Below are positions 50,001 to 61,795 of a DNA stretch of 64,000 nucleotides, in pieces. The stretch comes from Fasciolopsis buskii (lineage: Eukaryota; Platyhelminthes; Trematoda; Plagiorchiida; Fasciolidae): assembly GCA_008360955.1 (NCBI GenBank), contig LUCM01007265.1, positions 217,719 through 281,718 on the forward strand. Direction: 5' to 3'. The notes under the pieces are model-generated. The model did no database searches. It saw only the letters and a list, made by a program, of their open reading frames with translations, and was not told the DNA's origin. The position numbers were made by a program, and so were the translations under genes. Numbering within the stretch: the stretch's first letter is position 1; each line of letters starts with the position of its first letter.

Positions 50001-51480
50001 AGGGAAGGGTATGTTGCCGTCTAGGTGGGGTGAGTGTTGGGATTGCGGAGATAGAGAGACGGTGAGTGGAGGGTAAATTGTAGTGAGAATAGTTGGGTTA
50101 GCAGATGAAATTAGTTCTATTTTAGTGGGCGTTGAATGAGATACGACAGAAGAAGACGGAGGTGAGGAGGAACGAGGGCATATAGCTTTCTTAATTATGC
50201 TAGCATGGGGGTAACTCAAAGTACTGGGAGGACCAGTTTGGAGGGAGGCAGAAAGGAAGTAGGTTTGCGTAAGAAAAAACGGGTGGCGGTGGTTTCCGGA
50301 GAGGGGGAAGAAGAGGGACAGTTCCGGTTGGGTAGGTGTGGTCCGAAAGACATTATTAGGATGGGGTTTGGCCCTTGTATTTAGGCCGAGGCGCTGGTAA
50401 GCGGAGGTTTGTGGCAGTACCGATATGACGGTGGAGATATGCCTAATGGAGGCCAGTGACAGCTGTCTTGGAAAATCTGACGCAACAGCGATGGACTTTG
50501 TCCGGGAACAGCTGGCGCAGCCCTAGGTCTTTCAAATCTACGGCGCAAGTCTGCGGTTTTCTTCCGGCTCGGAAAATATCTCGGCAGTGAATTTTCTGTC
50601 CCCGTGAAACGAACGGCAGGCAATAGGAATTCAGCCCGATTACAGTCAGACAGTTGAGGCACCGGGGTGATGGGACCAACAATGGGATGGAATAGGGTGG
50701 GGTCGGAGTATTTTGGTTGCTGGGCTAATAAAGCCGGCGTTTTTTCCACCGGGGAGTGGTGCGTTGCTTTTTGATTGTGTAAGCGCAGGTTTACCATCAG
50801 TAAATACTGTTTTAAGGGTCTGTCTGGGACAAGGCGAGTTTGATTGGTGCTGGACATTTTTGCCTCGTGGGGAAATTAGAGGTTATTGAGATCCACGGAG
50901 AAAGTAGTAGGTGAGGGGTTTATATGCGGGCTTTTCCGGGATGGCCGTGGCAAAGGAGACGGTAATGAGCTGTCTAAGTCAACACTTTCCTGTGGCTGTG
51001 GTGGGGCCATAGGGAACGGGTAGCTTGAGGGAATTTGTGTTTGGTGGAACCGTTTTTGAGTTCTCACCTGAATACAGTCTGAGGGCCTTCCTTTGAATGG
51101 GGTTTTATCAAGGGTAATTTCTATGGACCTAAACGGGGTAGCTGAGGCTATCTTTGCTTCACTCCTCAGAAAATGCTCTGCAGCAGCGGGATTATGTAGC
51201 TGGAACAGTACTGCTTAACAGTGGTCTACACAGTCTTAAACGTTGACAGAGGTGTCCTGTCATATTGCAAGCAGACAGGACAGTGTTTTTAAACGAGTCT
51301 TGTGGAATGCGGTCGGGTATATTTTGAACCACAGCATTAGATGATCTTAGGTTTCGCTGCTTAATTTCTGATGATATTGAGTCGATATCCCTACAGACAC
51401 CAGCGAGATGTTCGCGTAGTGGGTCTTCGGGTCAGTTCGTGTTTGAGTGCACTGAATGTGCGTGCGGCTGGCGCAAATCT

Positions 51481-52620
51481 TGACAGGAGATCAATGGCGG
51501 ACTTCAGAATATGGCTGGAGGCTGAAAACGTCGAGAGCGTTAGATGACGGGCAGAAATGTTAAGCTCCTGGGATGACAGTCAGCGTGGAAATGTTATCTG
51601 GATTGAAGTTAGTGAAAACAAAGCTGAATGTCGTGCGAGTCGCATTTTACAGCAGTGGATTGTCGATAAAATGCTCAAGAAGACGAAGGAGTATTGTCAA
51701 GACTACCGTAAAATTTGGAAAGTAAGATTTTATGAAATGCTTTGCACATACAGAATATGGAACTCTCAAGACTGCCGATTGCGATCTTATGTGGCTGGCA
51801 GCAAACGTGACTGAGGGGTGCGATGGAGGGGAGAGTCTTAGTAGGAAGTAAAAACAGTTCTTAAACACTCTAGTAATGGATACACTGTGTACTGTCAATT
51901 TCGTTGCCGCAGCTTTTCATCTTAGGCGACAGCAGTGTGGGGGATTTGAAGGGGTGCACAAGCCATTGCATCAACAGTGGCAATCGTTTTTGTCCGGTCA
52001 TAAAGGTCAGCCCGAGTAGAGGTGTCCAAGATGTTCAAAGGCGTGGTTTGTGTTCAATGGATCAGTTCTTAAGCGCCGGATCTGGCTAGCAGTGTCCTAG
52101 CAGGAGTGAGCTAATAAGTTTTGGGTTGCCTCTGGGAGGGCGGAACTGGCAGCAGCGCGTATAGTATAAGTGCGAGATCCAAAACATAAAAGAGGGAACT
52201 TATCTTGCTTGGGTTCCAGCTTGGAGTTATGGTGGGTAATAAACCGTGAAGAAATAGAGGCATCAGCCGACCTGGGGTTTTTCGTGTGAAGGGAAATTAG
52301 AGGGGCATGTTGCAAATAGTGCTCTCAGTGTGGGTCTGGTGGCAATCACCATTCTAGAAATTTGGACGTGGTCCACAAGATGTAGAAAAGAGCAAGGTAA
52401 AATACCAAGATTTATACCAGAGGATAGGGAGTTAGGGTGAAGAGGCCTTCAGTCGACTCTAGGAGGGTTCATCGGTGATTCATGTAACTGATGCCCTGGT
52501 TAATAGCAATGAACATGTGTGACAGGTTGACCAGCGTCGTACTGGGATCAGGTTGCCATCGTGATGCAAATCAATTCAGCGGTAAACAAGTTGATAGCTA
52601 CTCCAGGGTATTAGGTCTTG
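51481..52620. other. Sequence between family A and family B, possible 5' UTR
   Basis: Minus frames at 51647-51898 and 52097-52315 are open but unrecognised. Position suggests the 5' end of family A, with family B's 3' end starting near 52625. No clear boundary or target-site duplication was identified by eye. Confidence 0.35.
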
Positions 52621-52624
52621 ATTT

Positions 52625-55600
52625 GTTTTCATAGTCATCATAGTCAATCTGCTCTAGGCTGCTGACCTAATAAAGAAAATGGAACAGATAATGGAAAATT
52701 ATGGAGGCTGATGTGTTGAGAATGCGAGAAAAAGTTAGGCTGCAGCATGGCGTAATCGCTTTTTGTTTATGGAGCTGCAGGACGGTCGGTTTGACGGCTA
52801 AGTCGGTGGTGCCAGTTATCTCTAGAATGAAGCCGGTATAGGATGGTACTTTTTGGTACATAATTTCAGACGCAGCTATAAGTCTGCGTAGTGTTCAAAA
52901 GCTTGGTCAACAGTGAAATCGGTCTCCGTTAATCTGATAAATGAGGGGACTTTGAGAAATTTAGGCAATACCTACTTGAATTGCGTTAGAATCTTACAGA
53001 ACCGGACATGGTCCGGTAACCTATTACATAAATTACAATAAATAATTGCTAAGGGTCTTAGCCTAAGGGGTACATTGGATGGTTGTATTCCAAGGGATAC
53101 CGGTCGACTGCTGAGTGGGTAAGAATACTCGGGGACAAATCAGATAAGGTTTCCAGCGGTGTGTAATTACGAACTTAAGAACTTGAAAAAATGAGGTTCA
53201 CCCTAACACAAGGCCACCAATGAGTGACAATCTGCAGCGGCCCGCATCGTCCTCTGGAACTTTAGTCTAATTTTGGGCCAAAACGTGTTTGCGAATGCCC
53301 GCTATACTGTTTCATTTGCAACACGGTCAACTCTGAGCAAGTCTGTGAAAATTACCAGGCCCTACTACAGTTGCGTTCCACATTGTGGTTTACATAGCAT
53401 CAAATTACATTTTATAGTGCGGAATTTTTTAACGTTGAGGCCGTTAGTCCTATTTGCGTTTGCGATTTGGCAATTAGCTTGCCCGTGGAAGTTGAAAGAG
53501 TAGGAGTATTGCAAGCTTAGATCTTTTGTGCACTTAGTGACTAGGTCTGAGAGAACATGCATGATGAGACCATCCGGAGGCACGTGACAATTAGAAGCAA
53601 AAACAGCGCCTTCAGTTGCAATGAATTCAATCGTTCCTTATCAAAATCAGTCTTGTAGCGGGTCGAAATCCTCTATGATATTAGCCATGGTTCAGGGTAG
53701 GAAATGCAGCTCGAAAGAGCGGATTAGCTCAGTGTGACGTGGCGTATTGTTAGAAAGATGCCATTCACGCAGAGCTTGAGAAGTAGGGGACCGAGTACAC
53801 TGCCTTGCACTACACCGCTAATGTCTGGCTGGGGTTTGGGATAGGGTTCCATCGATAACGACCATGTGAGAGCGGGCAGAGAGGTTGGAAGTTAACCAAG
53901 ATTAGGGCGGATCTGCTAAATGGTTCATGGCGAACGCGATCAAACGCCTTGGCCATGTAAAGACGGGTTACTATAATGGCCTTCTTATAGATATATATAG
54001 TAACAACATCAAAAGATGAAGGTTGCAAGAGGTACGGGATCTGTACTGAAGAAACTCATGCTGGGGTTCACCAAACAAGTCGCTTGCCCTTGTCGATCTT
54101 CTCCATGAGTCTGGTCAAAATGAACATATGGTTTATTGAACAGTGGTATTTTGGATCGTACAGTGGTCCATTTTTGTGGAGGGGAACAGTGGTGAAGACT
54201 TTCTGGTGAACGGGCAATGCCCCAGTTTGCATGGCGGGGAAAACATGTTTAGCAATGGAAGCGCTATATCAGATTTGCCGAAGCTGTACAGACTAGGAGT
54301 GCACCGCCTGAGCCAGGTGGGTCGGATGGATTGACGACAGAGGGAGGCTTCTCCGTTTTCTCTGTATTGGACAAAATGAAAGAAAGTGTTCGATCCGTCA
54401 GCCTAAGGGCGGTGGGTGAATTGGTAATATTGTTGACAGTCAGGGCAGAGGGAATGCATGCGTTAAAAGTTTCAGCAGCTTCCCATGGATCTCCGAGCGA
54501 CCGTCTGTTGTATATACGATGTAATTTGGGGCACTTGAGTTATCGCGATGAGATTCTAAATAATGAAGTGCAAGTGTTCGTGTGAGATATTGGCAGCTCC
54601 TTTGGAGCAAGACGAAAGAAAGAATTCAGACCAATCACGGCTCCGGAAACCGTCGGTCAAACCAGCCCGGTGTGCTAATTTGTAAGCGATGCTCAAAAAT
54701 TGAGTGCTGGTTGCAGATGTCTGGGGTCTGGGTCGAACGTGAAGGAGGCAGGAGACCATTATATGATCACTACTCGGAAAGTTGTCTAGCACGGAGGCGA
54801 CAACATTAGGGAGATGGTGGGTGAATACGAGTTCAAGAATATTGTTTCCTCTGGTGGGGTTTGCGACATGCTGCTTCCATCCTCCTACGTGGATTTCGAG
54901 AAAAATGTATAAAACTGCGAAGGGGCAGACTTGGTGGAGCGGCAGAACTTAGGAGCATTAAAGTCTCCTGCTATAAGTTTTTTTACCCATGGATGGATGC
55001 AAAGTACTCGAACGCCTTGATCAGTTGAGTAGCTCAATGTTGCTTGATGATGGCGGTCGGTAAACACATCCAGGTTGCACCGGGGAGCTACGTATAAGGA
55101 CAGAGAGCCCCAAAGTTTCGGACAAAATGTCTAATGTTGTGTTTTGGAAGAGGGAAATGAAGATTTCGTGCCTAAAGTAAGCCAGGCAAATACCTCCACA
55201 CCGGTTAGTTCGTCGTTTTAGAATGGAGTAGTAATCACTCGAAAGTATTCGGTTTATGAGTGCTTATCCCGTCAACCACGCTTTAATGTTTAAAATGATG
55301 TCATAAGAGTGACGTCATGCAAAACATCTCGGAGTGCCAATTTTACTTGGGAGGGGTCGCACCTTAACCTGAATCAGAGACATTTTAAACGTACAGTAAA
55401 TGCTGAATGGCTTGGTAGAGAGTCCGGCAGTCAGAATTGTGGCCCGATTATTGGAAGCGCAGCGAGGGGTAGTTGATAAATTTAAAGTTGTCATATTCGG
55501 CTTCGAAAGAACATCGTAAGGAACATTTGGAATTGTTGGAAGTTGGACGTTTGTATAGAAGCACGGTGAAACGCTGGAAGCCAATTTCCATTGATTATGG

Positions 55601-57530
55601 GATGGGACGATGCAGAATTCAGCACGGGCAAGGCCGAAGGTTTTCGATAGCATATTACTATATGGATGATCGCGTTGTTAAAACCAACTCCTTGTGGCCA
55701 TTTCGGAGATAATTGTGAGAAAGATGCATGATTCTTTGAAGAAAATACTTGTCCCAGGGCGTAGGTTCTCATATTGCTGGAAGCCATGGTGTTGTAAGCA
55801 CATCGGCAGGTGGCCGTATAACATTTGAAGGGGGGTCTCATCAAAAATGCGGCTACTGTACGGTAGGGAGTAAATGTGGGCAACGTAGTATCCAGACTGA
55901 TGATGCATAGGTATGAGAATGGTTGGGATTTCACTGGCCATGGAGCAGAAATTTTGTGGATAGGGTGAATTAAGTGTAGCGTGACCTCAAGGGGGTGGTC
56001 TAAGACTGACAAAGGGCGGTGGTTTCGTGTTCCTTGGATTTATGGGGGTGTTGCAAACAGTAGTGATTGAGCGTCACTTGCCAATTTGAGTTAAAATGTG
56101 AAGAGTACGGGATATGGTTGACAGTGAGCGGCTCAAACGGAGAGAAATTAGATAAGGTTGACCGAATGCATATTAGGTGGACAAGGGACGGTAGCCCAAT
56201 GTTCATCTGGGATCGGCTGGACGGGTGATGCGAAGACGTCTTCATTGGGTATTTTACCGGTGGATTGATGGATTTGGTTTCTTGACTAGCCATTGGAGCA
56301 ATTCGCAGAATTGGAGATCATCTGGTATGTGTTGGGCGCCCTACTGGGTCAAATTTTGGTGGTTTTCGAATGTCGTTGGGCTTTGAGAGTTTCGGACTAC
56401 TTTCAGGTAAATGACCTGCAATTCTATTTTTTGGAATTTGGACAGAGTCAAGCACCTTCTGTTGGAAAACCAGACGAACGTTGGACAACTATGTTTGCCC
56501 GGAAAGTCGCCTAATGCAACGTGAGGGTTTAATTGGGGGTCAGGTCGGAATTCCTGTTTCGTAGGTTGGGTAGGGGTTAGTAATAAGGCGGCAGGTAGGG
56601 AGACCAGAGTAATAGATGGACTGGGAGTAGTCTGCGTTAGGAGTTTGGTGCTGCGGCTGCATGAAATTGATGTCATTAGGCGCAGCACTGGGTTAGGAGT
56701 CCCATTCACTTGGCCGGCTTTGAACTCCACGGGTTTGCCAGTGTCGCCCACGTAATGACGCGGGATGTCACCATTTTCGTAATCGCTTTCGTTACTTTCA
56801 GTGTAAGAGGCTGTTTGTGGAGATATGAAGGTCAGCCGTTTGCTGGGTGGAGGGCGGGAAGCAGGTAAGAATGCATCTAAGTGGAATGTTCTTTCACATG
56901 CTGATGCAGTACTAAACTTTGCTGAGGATAACTTATCCAAGGAACTCCGAGGGAAAAATTTGAGAATGTCTATTGACTTCGCATCTGCGATCACAGCAGA
57001 GGAAATTTTCGAACTTGCATTTGCCTGTATCCGGATGGGTGTTCTGACAGCAAAGGTTTCAACATTCTTCAAAGGAGAAACCCGTACAACTAACGGCGGT
57101 CTGCTAATAAGCTGTTTAGCTACCAACTCATCAGGAAATTGGAAAAACAAGGGCAGTCGGACGGTTGCAATTTTTCCGCTGCCTGATACATGAACAGTGA
57201 TAGTAGGACATTGTATGCATTTAATATGCGACGTTTAACTGCTTTAAGAGGTAGGCCGTCTGGAACGTCGAACACTAGGACATATGTATCGGAAACTGCG
57301 CGTTTGCGAAGCTCCGCGGCAACGAAATCTGGATAACGGCAATTTACGTCCAGATTTCGAGAACTGGGGTCGTTTCCAGTCTCCAGAATGATGAGAAGGG
57401 GAGGTAAGCGCGAAAAGATATTTACCAGTGATGAAGTTAATTTTGGAGGATCAATGGTCATCCTGCTGTCAATGTCGAACCCATCAACGACAGCTGTAAG
57501 ACCGCTTATCTTTAGGTTGATCTCGCATCC
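52625..57530 (-). mobile_element. Family B non-LTR retrotransposon (ORF1, endonuclease, RT), decayed
   Basis: Minus strand 5' to 3': ORF1 at about 57530-56341. Endonuclease blocks: RRTNRCGGICLAYF (about 55220), LSVLIRSSPVQPGCVYRPPS (about 55110), IAGDFNAPKF (about 54970), SSDHIMVSCLL (about 54775). RT blocks: YMAKAFDRVRHEPF (about 53960), GVVQGSVLGPLLLKL (about 53818-53775), LSDLVTKCTKDLSLQYS (about 53550). The FADD box is not found between 53775 and 53580. A CATCATAGTCAATC run near 52635 may be the simple-repeat tail. Same general type as family A but a distinct lineage. Inactive. Confidence 0.78.
56341..57530 (-). pseudogene. Family B ORF1 (nucleic-acid-binding protein) remnant
   Basis: Two overlapping frames, broken near 57130-57170. 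The upstream part (57530-57120) has RKRAVSDTYVLVFDVPDGLP and LKAVKRRILNAYNVLLSL, an RRM-like beta-alpha pattern also seen in family A ORF1 (NAVVQNIPDRIPQ). The downstream 269-codon frame (57150-56341) starts FFQFPDELVAKQLIS and is Ser/Pro/Thr-rich after that. Function inferred from position and from ORF1 proteins of Jockey/CR1-like elements. Confidence 0.65.
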
Positions 57531-58075
57531 CGTCTGCTGGCCCCAAACCGTTTTCATCAACTGAGTGTCACTCTTACTCGGCACTGCACGATTGCAATAC
57601 AGACAACCCACATACTTCACCGAAGCAGCGAAAAGAAATTTAGAAGCGGTAGCAAGCTGAGTATACTTTGAAAGCCCGTGCGAAGAGAGCCTGCGTTGGC
57701 AGCGCACAAACGTCGACCTTGCTAGGCCGTCAAAGTTTAGTTAAACAAGTGAACTGGTGAAAGAAATCGATGTTCCGCTACAGGGGCCTAATTCCAGTAG
57801 ACCGACGTAGAAGAGCTTCGAACAGAAACGATCGCCAATGAAAAAGACTGTTCCTTTGATGATCCCTTGGGTGTTGTTTGTTGGTAGCTCACCGTTCGCC
57901 GGAAACCCAACCTGAAAGAAACCATTAGGAAGTAGACGCAGCAGATGTAACACCCCTCCCAGCTACTCTCACACGCCGCTGCAACGAAGCTTCCAGCCCC
58001 ATGTACCCTGATCAAAGCGGTGAATCTGATCGTGTCCTGCACGCGCCGGTCCCGGAATCTTTGCCAGGTGCGGTT
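57530..58075 (+). repeat. Dispersed repeat R1, copy 5 (long)
   Basis: Blocks GTCACTCTTACTCGGCAC, GAAGCGGTAGCAAGCTGAGT, TTTAGTTAAACAAG and TTCCGCTACAGGGGCC, then the distal part with CCAACCTGAAAGAAACC and CAAAGCGGTGAATCTGATCG. It abuts the 5' end of the minus-strand family B element, and its minus frame runs directly into that element's ORF1. Confidence 0.65.
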
Positions 58076-58727
58076 GAAGGCGAGTGCCTGACCTCGGGTA
58101 CTATTCGTCCACTGGTGCGTGCATGATGTCGACCATGGGAACGGCGGTTGCTCTGTCGGATTCAGCCGTGCCGTCTCAGTACAGGGGTTCTTGTGAGAGG
58201 GGATAAAACGAAAGATAAACTGTAGTAACGGTGCTTGTGTATGTGGGTGTTTGACCTAGTGGCAGGCACCTAACAGCGTTCGGCTCCACACATATGTGAG
58301 CAACACGGGGGTGGTATGTGAATGGGTGTATACGTCATCGCGACAAATAAATGTTTTCCTGTCACGCATGGTTATGAAGTCACAAACGGAACCGTATTCA
58401 GCCAGCCGATCTGAAAATAGTATCGAGGTCAAAAAAGGAACGGACTGGTTTACCTGGCGGCCGCTCGATCTGGTACTTCCGGTGTAATGGGTAGCGCCGT
58501 GGCTCTGTTCCCACCAGAAGTCTCTAAAGGGAGAGTTGGTAGCGGCTGTGTTGGCTCCTACTGTTCTGTCTATGGGCGATTTTATAGCTATTGACATGGT
58601 GCCGCATACTGAAAAATATAATGACACCAAAAATCGTAACGGAAGCCACTGGTAGGAAAACGCAGTTAGTAAAAATCTACTCGAAAAAGCAGTTGGAAAC
58701 AAAAAAATAAACTCAAATTTTACTCAT
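58076..58727. other. Unassigned sequence with a 148-codon minus frame
   Basis: A minus frame at 58256-58702 is open for 148 codons between two R1 copies. It begins with aromatic, hydrophobic residues (FSYQWLPLRFLVSLYFSVCG) and lacks any motif I know. No splice or transcription evidence is visible; not called as a gene. Confidence 0.3.
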
Positions 58728-59130
58728 GAAACACGACAACCAGGGCGTCAGCAAAAAGGGTAGAGAGCCACATGACCAGACAACCAAGTGGGGCTCATCA
58801 ATTTGCAAGGCATGCTGTCCGAACGGGGATCCCGACTGCTATCTTAGCCGTTGCGGTCAGTTGTGCGTCACTGTGACGCAGTTATGCACGACTGCAGTAC
58901 TGCCAGTTCATAAACTCCACTGACGCAATGAAAAGACAGTTAGAAGCGGTAGCAGGTTGAGCATATTTTGACAGCGGAGTGCCACTGGAGCGTGCGTGAG
59001 CAACGCGCAGACGGCAACCGCTCTGAGCGGCCAATGTTCGGTTAAACAAGCGATCCGGAGGGATAAACCCATGTTCCGCTACAAAGCGCCCCACGTCCGT
59101 CGAAAAAAGCACTCGGTCATTTCTCGCAGG
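58728..59130 (+). repeat. Dispersed repeat R1, copy 6
   Basis: It starts with ACAACCAGGGCGTCAGCAAA, matching copy 4, then TTGTGCGTCAC, GACAGTTAGAAGCGGTAGCA, GGTTGAGCATATTTTGACAG, GTGAGCAACGCGCAGACGGC and GTTAAACAAGCGATCCGG. Same orientation as all other copies. Confidence 0.65.
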
Positions 59131-60578
59131 GAGATCGCGCAAACATACGGGCAACGAAGTTACTTGGAAACCTTGGTTTGTTTTCCTGCCGCAAGCCTTC
59201 CCGGGGCACTCGAAAACTGCAATTCTTTAGTGCCGTAATGGAGTTATTATGTCACCACTTAGTAAGTTTTGCCCTGTCGTACTCCACATTTACTACACTC
59301 CGGCTCACGGAGACTCGTCCTTCCTGTCATCCAGATCGGACTGTTTGCACCCAGTGGAGGAGCACAATCTGGACAGGCTGCGTTACCTGACCTCGAGAAA
59401 CGTGCTAGGCGCTTCGAAACTGATCTTGGTTGTTGTGCTTCCTGGACAATCATGCAGGTCGCGCGTGCATTCTCTTTGATATTTTTTGTCCGCTTTTCGT
59501 TAGGGTTGTTCGAAGACCAAATAGGTATCTTGGACTGGTAAATAAGTGGAATATCCTCGTTGTTGGTTTCAAGGTAGACAACAGTGTTTGGGGGACGTGA
59601 GGTTTGTCATTCCGAATTTTATGGCAAAATGTATCCTCCTCGGAACCGCGGAAAATGTAGTGGCCGCTGTTAGTAACAAGGACGGGTCAATTGGTAAATA
59701 TGGAGATATTGATTTTTATTTCTTTAGTGTGGCGACAAGTGATGGAAAGTGGTGGCACGTTAGCTAGGTTGATGCTGTGTAATGACCGTACGTAGTATTG
59801 GAAATTTCGAAACACTCTGTAGAGCTTATCTCACTCAAAAGAGTGCCGCAATCCTTCGAGCATGAGATCCCGTGAGGGGATCTATTATCTGGGAAAAATC
59901 ACTGTCCGAGGATCATCCGTCTAGGTAAGTGGTACTTATCTGCCAGAAACTATTTCGTCTAGTGCAACGTTTGATTGTTCCAGTCAAAGTGAGTGACAGT
60001 CCCATAAACCTAACGTTTAAATTCTGTCATTGTGCTGGATGCAAGTCATGTACATGTGATTCGTTCCTCTGATGGAAAAGTCCTTTGGGAATCTTCGAAC
60101 CTCATGTAATTGGAATGTATTCTGATAAACCGAAAACGACCAACTTTTCTTCCGTTATTTTTATCACTCCGAAGCGGGTGAAACTTGTTTACTACAGCTA
60201 AGAAAGTTGCTTATTGGTTGTAGTACTCCATGGGTAACTTTTGCCGCCTTTACCGTGACGTTCACTTAAACTAGTGGCTTAATTTGGCTCTGCTCATTTT
60301 CAATAAGCTGAATTGAATTTAACGACTGCAAACCCTCAATTGAAATGGCACTGAGACTTGATACTCGAGTACCCTACTCAGGCCCCGTCAACACCCCTTA
60401 GCATAAAATTAAGGAGATCGTGCTGTTCTGAGGCAACACGGACAATTCACAGGGACTTAGGTTACCTGCAAGGAAGTCATTTATCAGTGGGAGTCGATTG
60501 CTGTATGCTATCGGCCCGTATCCATGCATATCAGTGACGGATAGAAATAATATCGTGTGAAATTGGACAAAGCGTTGG
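59131..60578. other. Unassigned sequence
   Basis: Overlapping open frames at 59178-59541 on both strands (including a minus frame with CPDC and CSKCG pairs) are unrecognised. From about 59770 the sequence is AT-rich without a supported feature. Confidence 0.3.
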
Positions 60579-60772
60579 GAGCCTGCCCGGCAACGTAATG
60601 GCTAAGGCGTTCGACTCAAAATCGCCCGTCCCGGGTTCGCGACCCAGTTCGGGTTCGTTGGGAATGCACTGCTGATGATTCCTAACAAGGATGAACCAGC
60701 TGTACAGTAGTGTTTCCATGGTTTCTTTATGGTGAGTTGTGCGATGATATATGGCCAATTATTTCATGAAAA
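60579..60772 (+). mobile_element. tRNA-Leu-derived SINE, copy 2
   Basis: AGCCTGCCCGGCAACGTAAT, then TGGCTAAGGCG (perfect A-box consensus), the loop CTCAAAA with the CGA/TCG stem (anticodon CAA), and GGTTCGCGACC (one mismatch to the B box). The body with ACTGCTGATGATTCCTAACA and end TTATTTCATGAAAAC match copy 1 at 27286-27462. The better-preserved promoter boxes make this the younger or less decayed copy. Confidence 0.75.
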
Positions 60773-61079
60773 CAATCTGCTACTACTACAGTTTACCCCT
60801 GTTATCTGTGCACTGAGTTAGTTAGGTGCAACGTTCACCTAAACAAGCTTCTGTTCTACTAAATTTTCGAACCTGTGCATTAAAATTGCATGGTGCTAAT
60901 ATTGTCAAAAATCCCAATCCTGTGAACAAGAGTGATGAGCTCGTAATAAAACGGGTCATTTTGCGTGTCAGTGCTACCGACTGATGGGGCATATCCCGAG
61001 GTGGCAAACAAGTTGCGCATAAAAATTTCCACTCAGCCTGTACAACCATTATCCTTGTGCCGACACGCTCTTTTCGGTT
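60773..61079. other. Unassigned sequence beside the RTE fragment
   Basis: AT-rich; probably flank or 3' UTR of the RTE fragment on the minus strand. A minus frame at 60822-61049 is unrecognised. Confidence 0.3.
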
Positions 61080-61795
61080 ACTGCCTCAGCGCCATTTGCT
61101 CAAGATAACGATGAATAGCGAAGATTGATGGCAAGATAGTGTGTTGATGAGCCATACGAAATAACGCTGACTGCGGCGTTGAGCCATATCACTGGCAAAA
61201 TTCCCAACGCTTATTCTAACAATAATACGTGGGTAACTGCGATCAACCACGTATCTACTTTGAGCGGTCATTATATCGGGGTCGTAGGAAAATACCAACC
61301 TTAATGCTGCTGCGTACACTCGACCTTGGGTGGATAATCGGATGTCAGCAACACCGCAGATGCCTCAAATTAGTGAATGCCAATCAGACCTTCGGTATAC
61401 GCGGGGATACTTCACCCAGTATACGACCACCAGCTGAGGTACAACTGCCCCAGATGCTATCATTCAGTTGTTCCCTTCTAAGAGTAAGGCTTAGGTTTGA
61501 GTCAATCCAATCTGGCAACAGCACTTCATACTTTGAATCTTTAGAACGGATTTTAAGCGTGCGTTCACTGTCGTTCAGACGATAGAAAAAAACTACGACC
61601 TACTTGGTCATCGCTCAGTACCATGATGTCGTCCGCATATTCTAAGCCAGACATTTCCAGTCTGAGCAAATACCAATGCCACTATTCTCACATGACAGAG
61701 CTATCTCCATAACCACCTTAATGATGAAGGTAAAAAAGATTCTCGATTTATACGGTTGCATTGACTTCGACCCTAGACTTCTTTGACCACATTAA
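61080..61795 (-). mobile_element. RTE-clade non-LTR retrotransposon fragment with intact YADD
   Basis: Minus strand: VVMEIALSCENSGIGICSDW (about 61720), then EYADDIMVLSDDQ (61641 downward), the catalytic YADD box; KYEVLLPDWIDSNLSLTLRR (about 61540); GSCTSAGGRILGEVSPRIPK (about 61450); LAFTNLRHLRCC; YAAALRLVFSYD (61319), the GRVY-AAVRSVLLYG block; and finally NFASDMAQRRSQRYFVW (about 61200), like the NR-QW terminus. The RLRWLGHVL stretch between the last two is missing, suggesting an internal deletion. Frames shift several times. Confidence 0.8.

Larger units (their letters stand above)
46810..51480 (-). mobile_element. Family A non-LTR retrotransposon, long copy (ORF1, endonuclease, RT)
   Basis: Minus strand, 5' to 3': an ORF1-like part (51480-50380) with SSNAVVQNIPDRIPQDSF (about 51340) in an RRM-like region. 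Apurinic-type endonuclease follows: LINCCSILNNFAHLKSF, KPDIIFITESRL (about 49990-49900), VAFYVRQGLSVSVLTHP (about 49810), TSEIIARNFNLTGVT (about 49600). RT follows: TKGLDGIPPSAVL (48715), DVSNYRPIKETPVVSRVMEN (about 48560), LTPKQHGFLQSRSCSTCQFD, VIIYLDMSKAFDRVPHP (about 48340), VTSGVIQGSVLGPLLFLIYI (48160), FLFAAGIKIVYP (about 48060). The FADD box is changed to FAAG. A TTA-rich run at 46807-46826 marks the 3' end. Multiple frameshifts. Confidence 0.85.

Noticed and set aside
56825..57193. 122-residue plus-strand frame
   Set aside because: Shadow of the family B ORF1 on the minus strand.
58256..58702. 148-residue minus-strand protein
   Set aside because: No recognisable motif; lies between two repeats in a region full of decayed elements.
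59256..59541. Zinc-ribbon-like exon (CPDC...CSKCG on minus) or plus-strand exon
   Set aside because: Both strands are open here, no conserved domain can be followed, and no splice partners were seen.
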